Shown piece by piece: positions 52,800-61,881 of a DNA stretch of 64,000 nt. The DNA is from Pseudomonas fluorescens (GTDB lineage: Bacteria > Pseudomonadota > Gammaproteobacteria > Pseudomonadales > Pseudomonadaceae). Under the pieces are notes generated by a model, which saw only the letters and a program-made list of their open reading frames with translations, searched no databases and had not been told where the DNA came from. A program made the translations under genes and the position numbers. The stretch lies in contig NZ_CABVHY010000014.1 in assembly GCF_902497875.1 (NCBI RefSeq), positions 62,001-126,000 on the forward strand, written 5' to 3'. Each line of letters opens with the position of its first letter. Position 1 is the first letter of the stretch.

Positions 52800-53474
52800 A
52801 TGAGCCTGAACCTTCTGGAACAAAGTCTCGGCCAACTGGCCTGCGACATCCCCGGCGCCACCCGGACTTTTCACGCCTTCAATCTGGACTTCTGTTGCGG
52901 CGGGCAGAAAAGCTTGCGCGAAGCCGCCCTTGGCAAAGGCCTCGATCCGCTGCTGATTGCCGATGCCCTGCACGCCCTGCAAGACGCCGGTGAAACCCAG
53001 CACGACTGGCGCAACGAACCCGAGGAGTTGTTGATTGCCCACCTCCTGGCGCGCTACCACACCCGTCACCGCGAACAGCTGCCGGAACTGATCCGCCTGG
53101 CCCGCCGCGTCGAGCAGGTGCATGGTGCGCGCGATGGCTGCCCCAACGGCCTGGCCGATCACCTGCAGGACATGCAGCAGGAACTCGAAGGGCACATGCT
53201 CAAGGAAGAACAGGTGCTCTTCCCGATGCTGCAACACGGGATGGGCCCGCAGGCCGCGCCCCCGATCCGGGTGTTGCGTTTTGAACATGATCAACACGGT
53301 GAAGCCCTGGAGAAAATGCTCGCCCTGACCAACAACATCACCCCGCCGGCCAATGCCTGCAACACCTGGCGTGCGCTTTACCGGGGGTTGCTGGAGTTTC
53401 GCGATGACCTGATGCAGCACATCCATCTGGAAAATAACGTACTGTTCGTCAAGGCCATCAGCCCTCGGGATTGA
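52800..53474 (+). CDS. dnrN: iron-sulfur cluster repair di-iron protein (RIC: YtfE/DnrN/ScdA)
   Basis: A 224-residue cytoplasmic protein. An N-terminal ScdA_N domain with FNLDFCCGGQKSLREAA (about residues 28-44) is followed by a hemerythrin-like four-helix domain; His and Glu ligands are visible in HLLARYHTRHREQLPEL, EGHMLKEEQVLFPML, RFEHDQHGEALEKML and MQHIHLENNVLFVK. It repairs Fe-S clusters after NO damage. The ATG has AAGGAAC upstream. Control by NorR and sigma-54 is inferred from the three NorR sites and -24/-12 promoter. The symbol follows Pseudomonas usage; ytfE is the E. coli name. Confidence 0.93.
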   Translation: MSLNLLEQSLGQLACDIPGATRTFHAFNLDFCCGGQKSLREAALGKGLDPLLIADALHALQDAGETQHDWRNEPEELLIAHLLARYHTRHREQLPELIRLARRVEQVHGARDGCPNGLADHLQDMQQELEGHMLKEEQVLFPMLQHGMGPQAAPPIRVLRFEHDQHGEALEKMLALTNNITPPANACNTWRALYRGLLEFRDDLMQHIHLENNVLFVKAISPRD

Positions 53475-53490
53475 TCGCTTGGCGGTCACT

Positions 53491-53530
53491 CAAAACCCGC
53501 GCCAGCCAACCGGTTGACGCGGGTTTTTTA
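53491..53530. terminator. bidirectional terminator between the RIC and CopD-like genes
   Basis: AACCCGCG and CGCGGGTT pair around a 16-base loop, with T6 after the stem on the plus strand and TTTTG on the minus strand. It can end both converging genes. Confidence 0.85.
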
Positions 53531-53551
53531 TGGCGCTGGACGAACCGGGTG

Positions 53552-53992
53552 TCAGCCGTGCCAATAGAACATGGCCTTGGCCAGGATCACGATCACCAGC
53601 ATGTGCCCAAGGATGCTGCGGCGAATCCAGGTGGCGCGGGTCGGGGTCAGCTGTGCGCGTGTGAGCAGGTACGCCAGCAACAGGTAATGGCCGATGATGC
53701 TCAAGGCCAGCACGATCTTCAGGCTCAACAGCGTGCCGAAACTGCTCGCCAGCGGCTGACTCAAGGCTGCACGGTGCTGCCATGCCAGGCCGATTCCGGC
53801 GCCGTACAACAGCAATACCACGCCATGCAGCACCTTGCGCGAGCGCACCGCTATCGCCTGATCCGCCGGCAGTTGCGCAGCCTGCGCCAGCTGCTGACGG
53901 GCGGAGTGCCAGATGAACACTTCGAAAAACAGTGTGCCGATAAAGGCGATCGCGGCCAGTAAGTGGGTGACCAGCAAAATGGGGTAGATCAC
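53552..53992 (-). CDS. CopD-like four-helix membrane protein
   Basis: A 146-residue protein with four hydrophobic helices (about residues 3-24, 50-72, 82-108 and 122-142). His residues at helix ends (VTHLLAAIAFIGTLFFEVF, KVLHGVVLL, IIGHYLLLAYLL) suggest haem b or copper binding, as in the CopD-related family often adjacent to nnrS. The start is GTG at 53992 with GGAGG eight bases upstream. It follows nnrS by 25 bases, so it is probably part of the NO-stress response. The exact function is unknown. Confidence 0.75.
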   Translation of the reverse strand: MIYPILLVTHLLAAIAFIGTLFFEVFIWHSARQQLAQAAQLPADQAIAVRSRKVLHGVVLLLYGAGIGLAWQHRAALSQPLASSFGTLLSLKIVLALSIIGHYLLLAYLLTRAQLTPTRATWIRRSILGHMLVIVILAKAMFYWHG

Positions 53993-54017
53993 CGGTAGCC
54001 TCCGTCAAATTGACTGC

Positions 54018-55208
54018 TCATCCTGGATGGCCGTCAACCCGGCCGCGCAACAACATCGGTCCGTAGCGCCAGACATACAGCGCGAACGCCAACGCCCAGC
54101 CCACCGCCGCCAGCCACAACCCAAGCATCGGCAAGAACATGACCAGCAGCACCCGGCTCAGACACGCCAGGTTCAGCAGGGTAAATGCCAGGGTCATCCC
54201 CGACGGCGGCTCCAGCGGACGGCCGGTATGGCCCAGGCTGACCCGGGCGATCATCGCCAGAATCAAGCCACCCATGGCCCCGATCGTCAGGCTATGCACC
54301 GCCAGACTGGGGTTCAGCGGCACACCGAAATGCCACAGCGCCATGCCCAGGCAGGCCACGGCCAACCAGCCATAGGCCAGGTGCAACGACCACAGCAGCG
54401 GCACTCGCCAGAGCGCCCGATCGTGCCAGCGAACCAGGCGCACCAGATGCCCCGCCGCCAATACGGCGAACAACAGGCCGACCACTACGTTGGGGGAAAG
54501 CGCGGGGCCTGCGGCATACAACAGTGCCACCAGCGCCGAGCCCACCAACAGCAGGCTATCCAGCCAGGGCCAGGGCGCTACGCTATCGACCCGGCCGAGG
54601 CCGCGCTGGGTGAAAAACGGTATGACCCGCCCGCCGATCAAGCCCATCATCGCCGCCGCCAGCCAGATGCCGGTCAAGACGCTTTGACGCTGCCAGGCTT
54701 CATTGCCTGGAAGCAGGCCATACACCGACAAGCCGTCAGCTACGGCCAGCAGCAGCAACACCGCCACAATCGGATAGTTACGTTTCTGCCGCACCTTCCA
54801 CAGGGTGAAGCCCATGAGCCCTGCCACCGCCAGTGGAAACGCCAATTCCAGAACCGCCAGCAATGGCCACGGCGCATTCGCCAACCAGGCCAGTCGCGCA
54901 CCCAGCCACAGCAACGCCAGCAACGCCAGCGGCTTGCCGCTGATGCCGGGGCGGCCGCTCCAGGTCTGTACGGCGGTCAAAAGGAAGCCGGCGATAATTG
55001 CCAGCGCAAAGCCGAACAACAGCTCATGCCGATGCCAGGCCAGCCATCCGCCTGCCGGCTGCCAGCCAGTGATCGCGCCACTGAAGGCCGCCACCCAGAG
55101 GGGTACAGCCAGCAAAGCCAACAGGCAGCCCGCCAGGAAAAACGGCCGAAAGGCCAGACGTAACAGCGGCATAATCGCCATCGCGGTACGGCGGTCAAGT
55201 ACTTGCAT
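54018..55208 (-). CDS. nnrS: NnrS family haem-copper membrane protein
   Basis: A 396-residue integral membrane protein with about twelve helices. NnrS features are FRPFFLAGCLLALLAVPLW at the N-terminus, GWLAWHRHELLFGFALAIIA, GGRVIPFFTQRG and LAVHSLTIGAMGGLILAMIA; these contain the conserved histidines that bind haem and copper. NnrS protects cells from NO-linked inhibition of metabolism and is normally under NO control. AAGGAG precedes the ATG. An imperfect Anr/Dnr-type box is centred 80 bases upstream. Confidence 0.92.
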   Translation of the reverse strand: MQVLDRRTAMAIMPLLRLAFRPFFLAGCLLALLAVPLWVAAFSGAITGWQPAGGWLAWHRHELLFGFALAIIAGFLLTAVQTWSGRPGISGKPLALLALLWLGARLAWLANAPWPLLAVLELAFPLAVAGLMGFTLWKVRQKRNYPIVAVLLLLAVADGLSVYGLLPGNEAWQRQSVLTGIWLAAAMMGLIGGRVIPFFTQRGLGRVDSVAPWPWLDSLLLVGSALVALLYAAGPALSPNVVVGLLFAVLAAGHLVRLVRWHDRALWRVPLLWSLHLAYGWLAVACLGMALWHFGVPLNPSLAVHSLTIGAMGGLILAMIARVSLGHTGRPLEPPSGMTLAFTLLNLACLSRVLLVMFLPMLGLWLAAVGWALAFALYVWRYGPMLLRGRVDGHPG

Positions 55209-55281
55209 AACACCACTCCTTTACCTTGCTGCCGGAGGGTAAATCCCGGTCCGATCATCGGGTATTACCGATGAGTTTCAG

Positions 55282-55295
55282 TTGTCACAGATCAA
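55282..55295 (-). promoter_or_regulatory. imperfect Anr/Dnr box before nnrS
   Basis: TTGTCACAGATCAA has an intact ATCAA half and a degenerate TTGTC half, centred 80 bases before the nnrS ATG. Confidence 0.5.
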
Positions 55296-55390
55296 GCTCG
55301 CAAAGGGCCATTGGGCAAACTGGCCAGTCTGTAGTCGAACATTAGTGTGCAAGGGGCGTGCCCTGGTGCCGATTAGGGCGGAATGCATAT

Positions 55391-55533
55391 CCCCTGTGGT
55401 GAGGGGGCTTGCCCCCGTTCGGCTGCGAAGCAGTCGTAAAACTGGCTGATACCGTTCTACCTCGATACCGCGGATACAGGTTTTAGGACCGCTTCGCGCT
55501 CCAACGGGGGCAAGCCCCCTCGCCACAAAGGGG
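55391..55533. repeat. REP-like long inverted repeat between nnrS and dnr
   Basis: The outer arms CCCCTGTGGTGAGGGGGCTT and their complement ending in CCACAAAGGGG enclose inner GTTCGGCTGCGAAGC-like and GCTTCGCGC segments. The arm core GGGGGCTTGCCCCCGTT is itself palindromic. It belongs to the species' REP family, with inner parts shared with the repeats at 23380 and 56779. Confidence 0.7.
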
Positions 55534-55542
55534 TGACCCAGC

Positions 55543-55579
55543 AGGGTATAAATAACCATTTGATGGTTATTTATACCCT
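55543..55579. repeat. perfect 17-base hairpin with a NarL-type heptamer beside it
   Basis: AGGGTATAAATAACCAT and ATGGTTATTTATACCCT face each other across a TTG loop. The AT-rich stem differs from the REP repeats. TACCTAT, a good NarL heptamer, follows at 55583. The pair lies about 250 bases upstream of dnr and may be regulatory. Confidence 0.65.
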
Positions 55580-55654
55580 AATACCTATGGTCTTTTTCAC
55601 CACGATCTCCTGCAACCTCCCGCAAATACAGCCCTCCACGCATGGCCCGAGTCT

Positions 55655-55670
55655 TGCTCAATCATGAGCA
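55655..55670 (+). promoter_or_regulatory. 6-4-6 dyad upstream of the small peptide and dnr
   Basis: TGCTCA-ATCA-TGAGCA is a perfect interrupted dyad centred 50 bases before the small ORF. Its spacing resembles an FNR-family site (preceded by TT, giving TTGCTCAATCATGAGCA), but the half sites are not the Anr consensus, so the regulator is unknown. Confidence 0.45.
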
Positions 55671-55711
55671 CCCTTATCACCCGTTTCGATCCCTCGATTA
55701 CCGGAGTCGTC

Positions 55712-55801
55712 ATGAAAAAAGTCATCCAGCCTCTGGCATGGTTTGTAGTGCTGAGCTCGATAGTAGCCCTGGCCAGCGGCGTCTCTCTAGGACTAGTCTG
55801 A
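55712..55801 (+). CDS. possible 29-residue single-helix membrane peptide upstream of dnr
   Basis: An ATG with GGAG seven bases upstream opens a 29-codon frame. The product begins MKKVIQPLAWFVVLSS and continues as an uninterrupted hydrophobic stretch to its C-terminal Val, so it would be a single-pass membrane peptide with a positive N-terminus. It ends 34 bases before dnr, in the same direction, so the two could share a transcript. I do not recognise a family. Size and hydrophobic pattern resemble small subunits or regulators of respiratory complexes, but no function can be claimed. Confidence 0.55.
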   Translation: MKKVIQPLAWFVVLSSIVALASGVSLGLV

Positions 55802-55835
55802 CTAATCCCCTCCCCAGCCATCAGGATGAATTTTT

Positions 55836-56519
55836 ATGGTGCTTCATCGCGTCCATCACCAGATTCTGCGCAGTCATCATTTGTTCGAGCCGTTGAATGA
55901 AGAACAGCTCGATGAGTTGATGAGTACCAGCCACTTGCTGAGCATCGACAAGGGCGAACCGCTGTTCCGCCAGGGCGAGCCGGCCGACTCGTTTTATTTC
56001 GTGATCGCCGGCGCAGTGAAGATCTACCGGCTGACGCCCGACGGCCAGGAAAAGGTCTTTGAAGTCATCGGCGATCGGCAAACCTTCGCCGAGGCGATGA
56101 TGCTGATGGACACCCCCAACTATGTGGCCTCCGCCGAAGCGATCTGTCCGACTCAGCTCTACCGGATATCCAACAACACCTACATGCGTCTGCTGCAGAG
56201 CAATAGTCGGCTGACTTTCGCGCTGCTCGGCAAGCTCTGTGTGCGCCTGCACCAGCGGGTCAACGAGATCGAAACCCTGTCGCTGAAAAACGCTACCCAC
56301 CGGGTCGTGCGTTATCTGCTGACGCAGCTGGTGCGCCAGCAAACCGTTGACAGCCAGTTCGAACTGCCGATGGCCAAGCAACTGATTGCCGGCCATCTGT
56401 CAATTCAGCCGGAGACCTTCTCGCGGATCATCCGCCGCCTGATCGATGAAAAAATCATCACTCAGGACGGCCGTCAGATCGCCATTCTTGATCGTCTGCG
56501 CCTGGAACAGTTCGAGTGA
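55836..56519 (+). CDS. dnr: NO-responsive Crp/Fnr regulator Dnr
   Basis: A 227-residue regulator very similar, from memory, to P. aeruginosa Dnr (HHLFEPL, FRQGEPA, VKIYRLTPDGQEKVFEV, RQTFAEAMMLMDTPNYVA, SLKNATHRVVRYLL, LSIQPETFSRIIRRL). It lacks Fe-S cysteines; Dnr binds haem and senses NO, then activates nir, nor and nos genes at TTGAT-N4-ATCAA-like boxes. The recognition-helix sequence QPETFSRI is shared with the second Dnr-type protein at 37930. It is followed by dnrP and converges with norD. Confidence 0.94.
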   Translation: MVLHRVHHQILRSHHLFEPLNEEQLDELMSTSHLLSIDKGEPLFRQGEPADSFYFVIAGAVKIYRLTPDGQEKVFEVIGDRQTFAEAMMLMDTPNYVASAEAICPTQLYRISNNTYMRLLQSNSRLTFALLGKLCVRLHQRVNEIETLSLKNATHRVVRYLLTQLVRQQTVDSQFELPMAKQLIAGHLSIQPETFSRIIRRLIDEKIITQDGRQIAILDRLRLEQFE

Positions 56520-56524
56520 GTGTC

Positions 56525-56716
56525 ATGCCCATCTGTCTGTATTGCCAACACGCCAACCCTTCACAGGAAGTCGAATGCCGCCAGTGCGGCATGCCCCTCC
56601 CGGCCTTGGCCGAACACGCCGAAAAACGTCGGTTGCGCCGATTCCAATGGTTCTGCGTCGGCCTGACGATCTTCTGCATCGCGATGTTCTTCTGGCTGCC
56701 GCGCAGCATCTCCTGA
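56525..56716 (+). CDS. dnrP: DnrP, small zinc-ribbon membrane protein
   Basis: A 63-residue protein. The N-terminal zinc-ribbon CLYCQHANPSQEVECRQCG (two C-x2-C pairs, residues 4-22) is followed by a short basic linker and one transmembrane helix (about residues 40-58, FCVGLTIFCIAMFFWL). The name DnrP is used for such proteins next to dnr in Pseudomonas; function is not defined. I take the ATG at 56525; a GTG at 56516 overlapping the dnr stop is possible. Either way it is coupled to dnr. Confidence 0.8.
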   Translation: MPICLYCQHANPSQEVECRQCGMPLPALAEHAEKRRLRRFQWFCVGLTIFCIAMFFWLPRSIS

Positions 56717-56778
56717 GCGGCGCCACACTTCTCAACCCGAATAGATGCCCCCTCCTCCGTCAACTGGCACGGCTTGAT

Positions 56779-56928
56779 CCCCGTAGCAGCTGCCGAGCTT
56801 GCGAGGCTGCGTTCGGCCAGCGGCCGTAAATCCTGAGTCCTCGGTTTTTCTAAGACACCGCGGTGGTTGATTTTACGACTGCTGCGCAGCCGAACGCAGC
56901 CTCGCAAAGCTCGGCAGCTGCTACGGGG
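56779..56928. repeat. REP-like long inverted repeat between dnrP and norD
   Basis: CCCCGTAGCAGCTGCCGAGC at the left and its mirror GCTCGGCAGCTGCTACGGGG at the right enclose further paired segments GAGGCTGCGTTCGG and CCGAACGCAGCCTC. It is the same repeat family as at 23380-23527, and lies between the convergent dnrP and norD genes. Confidence 0.75.
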
Positions 56929-56962
56929 ACGCGGGCTATGGCAGTTGTCACGGCAGCGACGG

Positions 56963-58810
56963 TCAAGGCTGGGTCAGCTGGCGGTACAACTGCGGCAAGC
57001 GCAGGGGTAATTGATCCGGCTGGCGGATCAGGGTGTAGCCATTGGCACCGAACATATACGGCAGGTAATCCCCGGCCTCGCGATCAATGGTGATACAGAA
57101 CGGCGTCAGCCCCTGGCGACGTGCCTCCAGTACCGCTTCGCGGGTGTCTTCCACACCGTAGCGTCCCTCATACAGATCCAGATCGTTGGGCTTGCCGTCA
57201 GTCAGCAGCAGCAACAACTTGCGCCGCCGTTTGCAACCGCTCAGTAACTGCGTGGCTTGGCGAATGGCCGCGCCCATGCGCGTGTAATAACCCGGCTTGA
57301 GTCCCTGAATACGCCCTCGGGTCGTGTCGTCATAGCGCTGGCCGAAGGACTTCAATTCCTGCATGCGCACCTGGTGGCGGCGCAGCGAGGAGAAGCCATA
57401 CAGGGCGAAATCATCGCCCAGCATCGACAGCGTTTCGCCGAACAGCAGCAGGCTGTCGCTGATCACATCGATCACTCGATGCTCATCATCGATATGGGCG
57501 TCGGTCGACATCGACAGGTCCGCCAGCAACAGGCACGCCAGGTCACGATGGGTCTGGCGCTGCTCCATGAACAGACCGCGTTCGGCGCACTGGCCGTGCT
57601 GACGTTCAACGTGGAAATCCAGCCAGGCTTGCATGTCCAGCTCTGACCCCTGGGGCTGCTGACGCAACCATTGTCGATCATTGCGCAGGTGCTCGAACTG
57701 ACGCCGTAAACGGTGCGCTGAAGCCTTCAGCCTGGGTGGCAGCGGCTTCGGCTCGCTGTCGCGCGGCACCATCATTTGCAGATTGACAAAGGCCTCCTGC
57801 ATGGTCTGTTTGCGATAGTCCCACTCCGGCAACTTGATGCCCTCGCCCAGGGGAATATCGTCGACATCGGCTGGCGGCAAATCCAGGTGCAGCTTCAGGC
57901 CGCCGCCCTTGCGCAGGCGAGTGCGCGACAGGGTCAATTCGTCCAGGTCGTCGGCGACTCGCGCGGCGTCCGGGTCTTCGCTGTCATCCGTCCAGCGATC
58001 CAGATCGACGTGTTCGGTCCAGCTGAAGAGGTTCTCCAGCCGCACTATCAGCAGGCCACCTTTACTGGTGCTTTCATCGATTCGCTTGGCGCGCTTGCGG
58101 CCGCCTTTCTGTTCGCCGGGGGGCGTGGCCAAATGATCTTCCGAGTCTTGCGACTCTTCGAGATCCCCGGCCTGGGGGCTGGCGAGGTGAAGTGGCGGAT
58201 ACAACCACAGCGGCAGCGGCCAGGCCGCCCGTTCGCTGCGCGGAAAATGTTCGACACTGCCGGGATCGCGCAGTGCCTGGCGCAACGCCCGCTCCAGCGC
58301 CGCTTCACCAGCACTCAACGAGGCCGGATCCGGTCGTAATTGCAGATGGGCATCGACCAGTCGCTCGTAGCGCGAACGCAACGCCGGATAACGTTGCAAG
58401 AGCATTTGCGTCCAGCGCTGATTGTCCCGGCCCCAGTGGCGCATCTGTCCGGCCTGGGCCGCCAGCAACGCCAGCCAGCGATACAGCTCTTGATTCAGCG
58501 TGGGATCCGGGTAGACCGCGAGGCTCGATGGCAGGCGAAGGTTATTCTCGTCACACCAGGCCAACGGCACTTGTTTGCAGGTACCGGCGATCTGCTGCAG
58601 CATGTTGCGGCGCAGTAACAGATCGCGGTCGCTGGCGGCTTCCACGCCGACGCCACTGGCACCGCCCATGGCACGAAACAACAACGCCAGTGGCCGTTGC
58701 TGGTTGATCAATTCGACCCGGGCCTCTGGAAAGTCCGGGCTGGCGCGGCGGGTGATAAAGCGATGCCAGACACTGCCGACCCACTCTTCCAGTTCGACGG
58801 TAAAGGCCAT
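56963..58810 (-). CDS. norD: NorD, VWA-domain activator of nitric oxide reductase
   Basis: A 615-residue soluble protein with a C-terminal von Willebrand factor A domain (about residues 420-600). The MIDAS metal motif is LADLSMSTDA, and LLLLTDGKPNDLDLYEG supplies the later acidic residues. With the AAA+ protein NirQ it matures NorCB, presumably in iron or haem insertion. The ATG at 58810 has GAGGA nine bases upstream. A hairpin terminator lies between norB and norD, so its expression may be lower than that of norCB. Confidence 0.93.
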   Translation of the reverse strand: MAFTVELEEWVGSVWHRFITRRASPDFPEARVELINQQRPLALLFRAMGGASGVGVEAASDRDLLLRRNMLQQIAGTCKQVPLAWCDENNLRLPSSLAVYPDPTLNQELYRWLALLAAQAGQMRHWGRDNQRWTQMLLQRYPALRSRYERLVDAHLQLRPDPASLSAGEAALERALRQALRDPGSVEHFPRSERAAWPLPLWLYPPLHLASPQAGDLEESQDSEDHLATPPGEQKGGRKRAKRIDESTSKGGLLIVRLENLFSWTEHVDLDRWTDDSEDPDAARVADDLDELTLSRTRLRKGGGLKLHLDLPPADVDDIPLGEGIKLPEWDYRKQTMQEAFVNLQMMVPRDSEPKPLPPRLKASAHRLRRQFEHLRNDRQWLRQQPQGSELDMQAWLDFHVERQHGQCAERGLFMEQRQTHRDLACLLLADLSMSTDAHIDDEHRVIDVISDSLLLFGETLSMLGDDFALYGFSSLRRHQVRMQELKSFGQRYDDTTRGRIQGLKPGYYTRMGAAIRQATQLLSGCKRRRKLLLLLTDGKPNDLDLYEGRYGVEDTREAVLEARRQGLTPFCITIDREAGDYLPYMFGANGYTLIRQPDQLPLRLPQLYRQLTQP

Positions 58811-58835
58811 GGTTTTTTTCCTCTGAAAACCAATG

Positions 58836-58866
58836 TAAAACGGCCCGCTGTACCAGCCGGGCCGTC
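58836..58866 (-). terminator. terminator or attenuator between norB and norD
   Basis: ACGGCCCG and CGGGCCGT form an eight-base stem with a 10-base loop. On the minus strand TTTTA follows, so it can partially end the norCB transcript before norD. Confidence 0.7.
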
Positions 58867-58888
58867 CTCCTCCAGGGTGTTTCCTGAC

Positions 58889-60322
<1,434 letters not shown>

Positions 60323-60763
60323 TCAGCCCTCCTTGTTTGGCGGCCAGCCATTGGTATTGATGTTCGACGTCCATTTGAGGAACTCAGCGATGTCATTCAC
60401 CTCCTGTTCGCTCAGATTGAACTGCGGCATCGCGCGCCGGCCTGGTATGCCCAGTGGCTGCATTTTCATCCAGGCATGCAGGAAAGGTTTGAAACCCTCC
60501 TCCCCACCGCGCCGTTTGAACACGTTGCCCAGCTCAGGCGCGAAGTAAGCGCCCTCGCCCAGCAGCGTGTGGCAGCCGATACAGTTGTTGTGCTCCCAGA
60601 CCGTCTTGCCGCGAATCACTGATTCGGTCAATAACGCCTCATTGCTGCGTTCCGGAAAGGTCTTCTCGGTGTGATAGGTCAAGGCCAGGAATATCAGGAA
60701 GAAGAACACGCTTCCTCCGAAGTAGATATTCCTGGCCATGCCTTTAGTGAAGGTCTCTGACAT
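60323..60763 (-). CDS. norC: nitric oxide reductase cytochrome c subunit NorC
   Basis: A 146-residue membrane-anchored cytochrome c. One N-terminal helix (about residues 13-31, FGGSVFFFLIFLALTY) is followed by the haem motif NNCIGCHTLLGEGAYFAPEL, with the axial Met probably in PGRRAMPQFNLSEQEV. It passes electrons to NorB. A perfect Anr/Dnr box is centred 64 bases before the ATG at 60763. It is the first gene of norCB(D). Confidence 0.96.
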   Translation of the reverse strand: MSETFTKGMARNIYFGGSVFFFLIFLALTYHTEKTFPERSNEALLTESVIRGKTVWEHNNCIGCHTLLGEGAYFAPELGNVFKRRGGEEGFKPFLHAWMKMQPLGIPGRRAMPQFNLSEQEVNDIAEFLKWTSNINTNGWPPNKEG

Positions 60764-60820
60764 GGTCGCTTCCTCATTGCTTGGCCTGTCCATTCTAGGA
60801 AGCGAAGGGTCGAAACCCGC

Positions 60821-60834
60821 TTGATGGCGATCAA
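60821..60834 (-). promoter_or_regulatory. Dnr/Anr box of norCB
   Basis: TTGATGGCGATCAA is a perfect TTGAT-N4-ATCAA site centred 64 bases before the norC ATG. Confidence 0.88.
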
Positions 60835-60907
60835 GAAACTCCGATGGTTTTGGTCGGGTATAAATTTCGGGGGTGTGGGGGCAGCGAAGATTTCTAATGT
60901 GAAATTG

Positions 60908-61009
60908 AAAAGATCGCAGCCTGCGGCAGCTCCTACGCCGACCGGGTACACCCGTAAATAATCAGGTGTACGCAATCCCTGTAGGAGCTGCCGCAGGCTG
61001 CGATCTTTT
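60908..61009. repeat. perfect 29-base inverted repeat behind nirP
   Basis: The arms are 60908-60936 and 60981-61009, each containing AGATCGCAGCCTGCGGCAGC or its complement, with a 44-base loop. The arm half AGATCGCAGCCTGCGGCAGC also stands alone at 45850-45869. On the minus strand TTTT follows the stem, so it may terminate the nirQ-nirO-nirP transcript. Confidence 0.75.
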
Positions 61010-61024
61010 GGGAGCGCTCAATAC

Positions 61025-61282
61025 TTAATTGACTGCCACCAACGTCACCCCCACCACCACCGCCAAAGCCACCGCCCAGCTCAACATCAAGCTGCGCCAC
61101 AAACGCGGGGCGTGGCGCATCTCCATGAAGCCATCGGCGATCAGCCAGGCCTTGCCGACGGCCACCAGCAAAATGGTCATGGACAGCAGCATGGTGCCCC
61201 CGGCATTCCCCAGCAGCACGGTGCAGACGCTTAACGCGGCCAGCGCCGCCCAGCAGGCGAGCAGAACCCTGGAAACGGACAT
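61025..61282 (-). CDS. small COX4-like membrane protein (NirP/NorF-like)
   Basis: An 85-residue protein with three hydrophobic helices, resembling the cytochrome oxidase subunit IV-like/NorF group that accompanies nirO and norCB. GKAWLIADGFMEMRHAPRLW in the middle is typical. It begins 11 bases after the NirO-like gene. Its role is thought to be assembly or stabilisation of NO reductase; evidence here is context only. I take the ATG at 61282, not the longer frame. Confidence 0.8.
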   Translation of the reverse strand: MSVSRVLLACWAALAALSVCTVLLGNAGGTMLLSMTILLVAVGKAWLIADGFMEMRHAPRLWRSLMLSWAVALAVVVGVTLVAVN

Positions 61283-61293
61283 GAGCAACCTCG

Positions 61294-61881
61294 TTAATTC
61301 AGAACGTAGACCAGCGGAAACAGCACCACCCAGATCAGATCGACCATGTGCCAATAGAGCACGCCGGATTCCAGTCCGCTGCGGTTGTCGGCGCTGTACA
61401 GGCGACGCCGGCAGCGCAGCGCCAGCCAGCCGAGAATGAACATCCCGAGCAGGACGTGGAGGAAATGAAACCCGGTGAGGATCCAGTACAGGGTGAAAAA
61501 GGTGTTGTGCTCCATGTCCAGGCCGCTGGCAACCAGATGCACGTACTCAGTGAGCTTCAACACCACGTAGACACTGGCGGCCAGCAAGGCCGCCAGCAGG
61601 TACCAGGCGCCGTGACGGGCCCGCGACTGCCTGACCTGTTCCTGGGCCAGCGCGGCGAATAGCCCGGCCGTCAGCAGACTCAAGGTCATCTCCAGCCCGG
61701 TGGAGCTGTCGAGCAGCTGCCGGCTCTCGCTGAACATCTGCGGGTACAGCGCCTGGGTCACCGCGAAGGCGAGGATCAGGATCGCGAACACCGAGAGCTC
61801 GGCGAGGATAAAAAACCACATCGCCAGATCGCCCGGCAAATGACCGGGCGAGGCGACCCTGATTTCAGCTGAAGTGGACAT
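61294..61881 (-). CDS. nirO: cytochrome oxidase subunit III-like protein NirO (NorE type)
   Basis: A 195-residue membrane protein with five helices. It has the subunit III pattern GDLAMWFFILAELSVFAILI, LLTAGLFAALAQEQVRQSRA, FFTLYWILTGFHFLHVLLGM and YWHMVDLIWVVLFPLVY. It contains no catalytic metal site. In P. aeruginosa the gene sits between nirQ and norCB, as here; it overlaps nirQ by 17 bases. Probably an assembly or stability factor of NO reductase. Confidence 0.88.
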   Translation of the reverse strand: MSTSAEIRVASPGHLPGDLAMWFFILAELSVFAILILAFAVTQALYPQMFSESRQLLDSSTGLEMTLSLLTAGLFAALAQEQVRQSRARHGAWYLLAALLAASVYVVLKLTEYVHLVASGLDMEHNTFFTLYWILTGFHFLHVLLGMFILGWLALRCRRRLYSADNRSGLESGVLYWHMVDLIWVVLFPLVYVLN

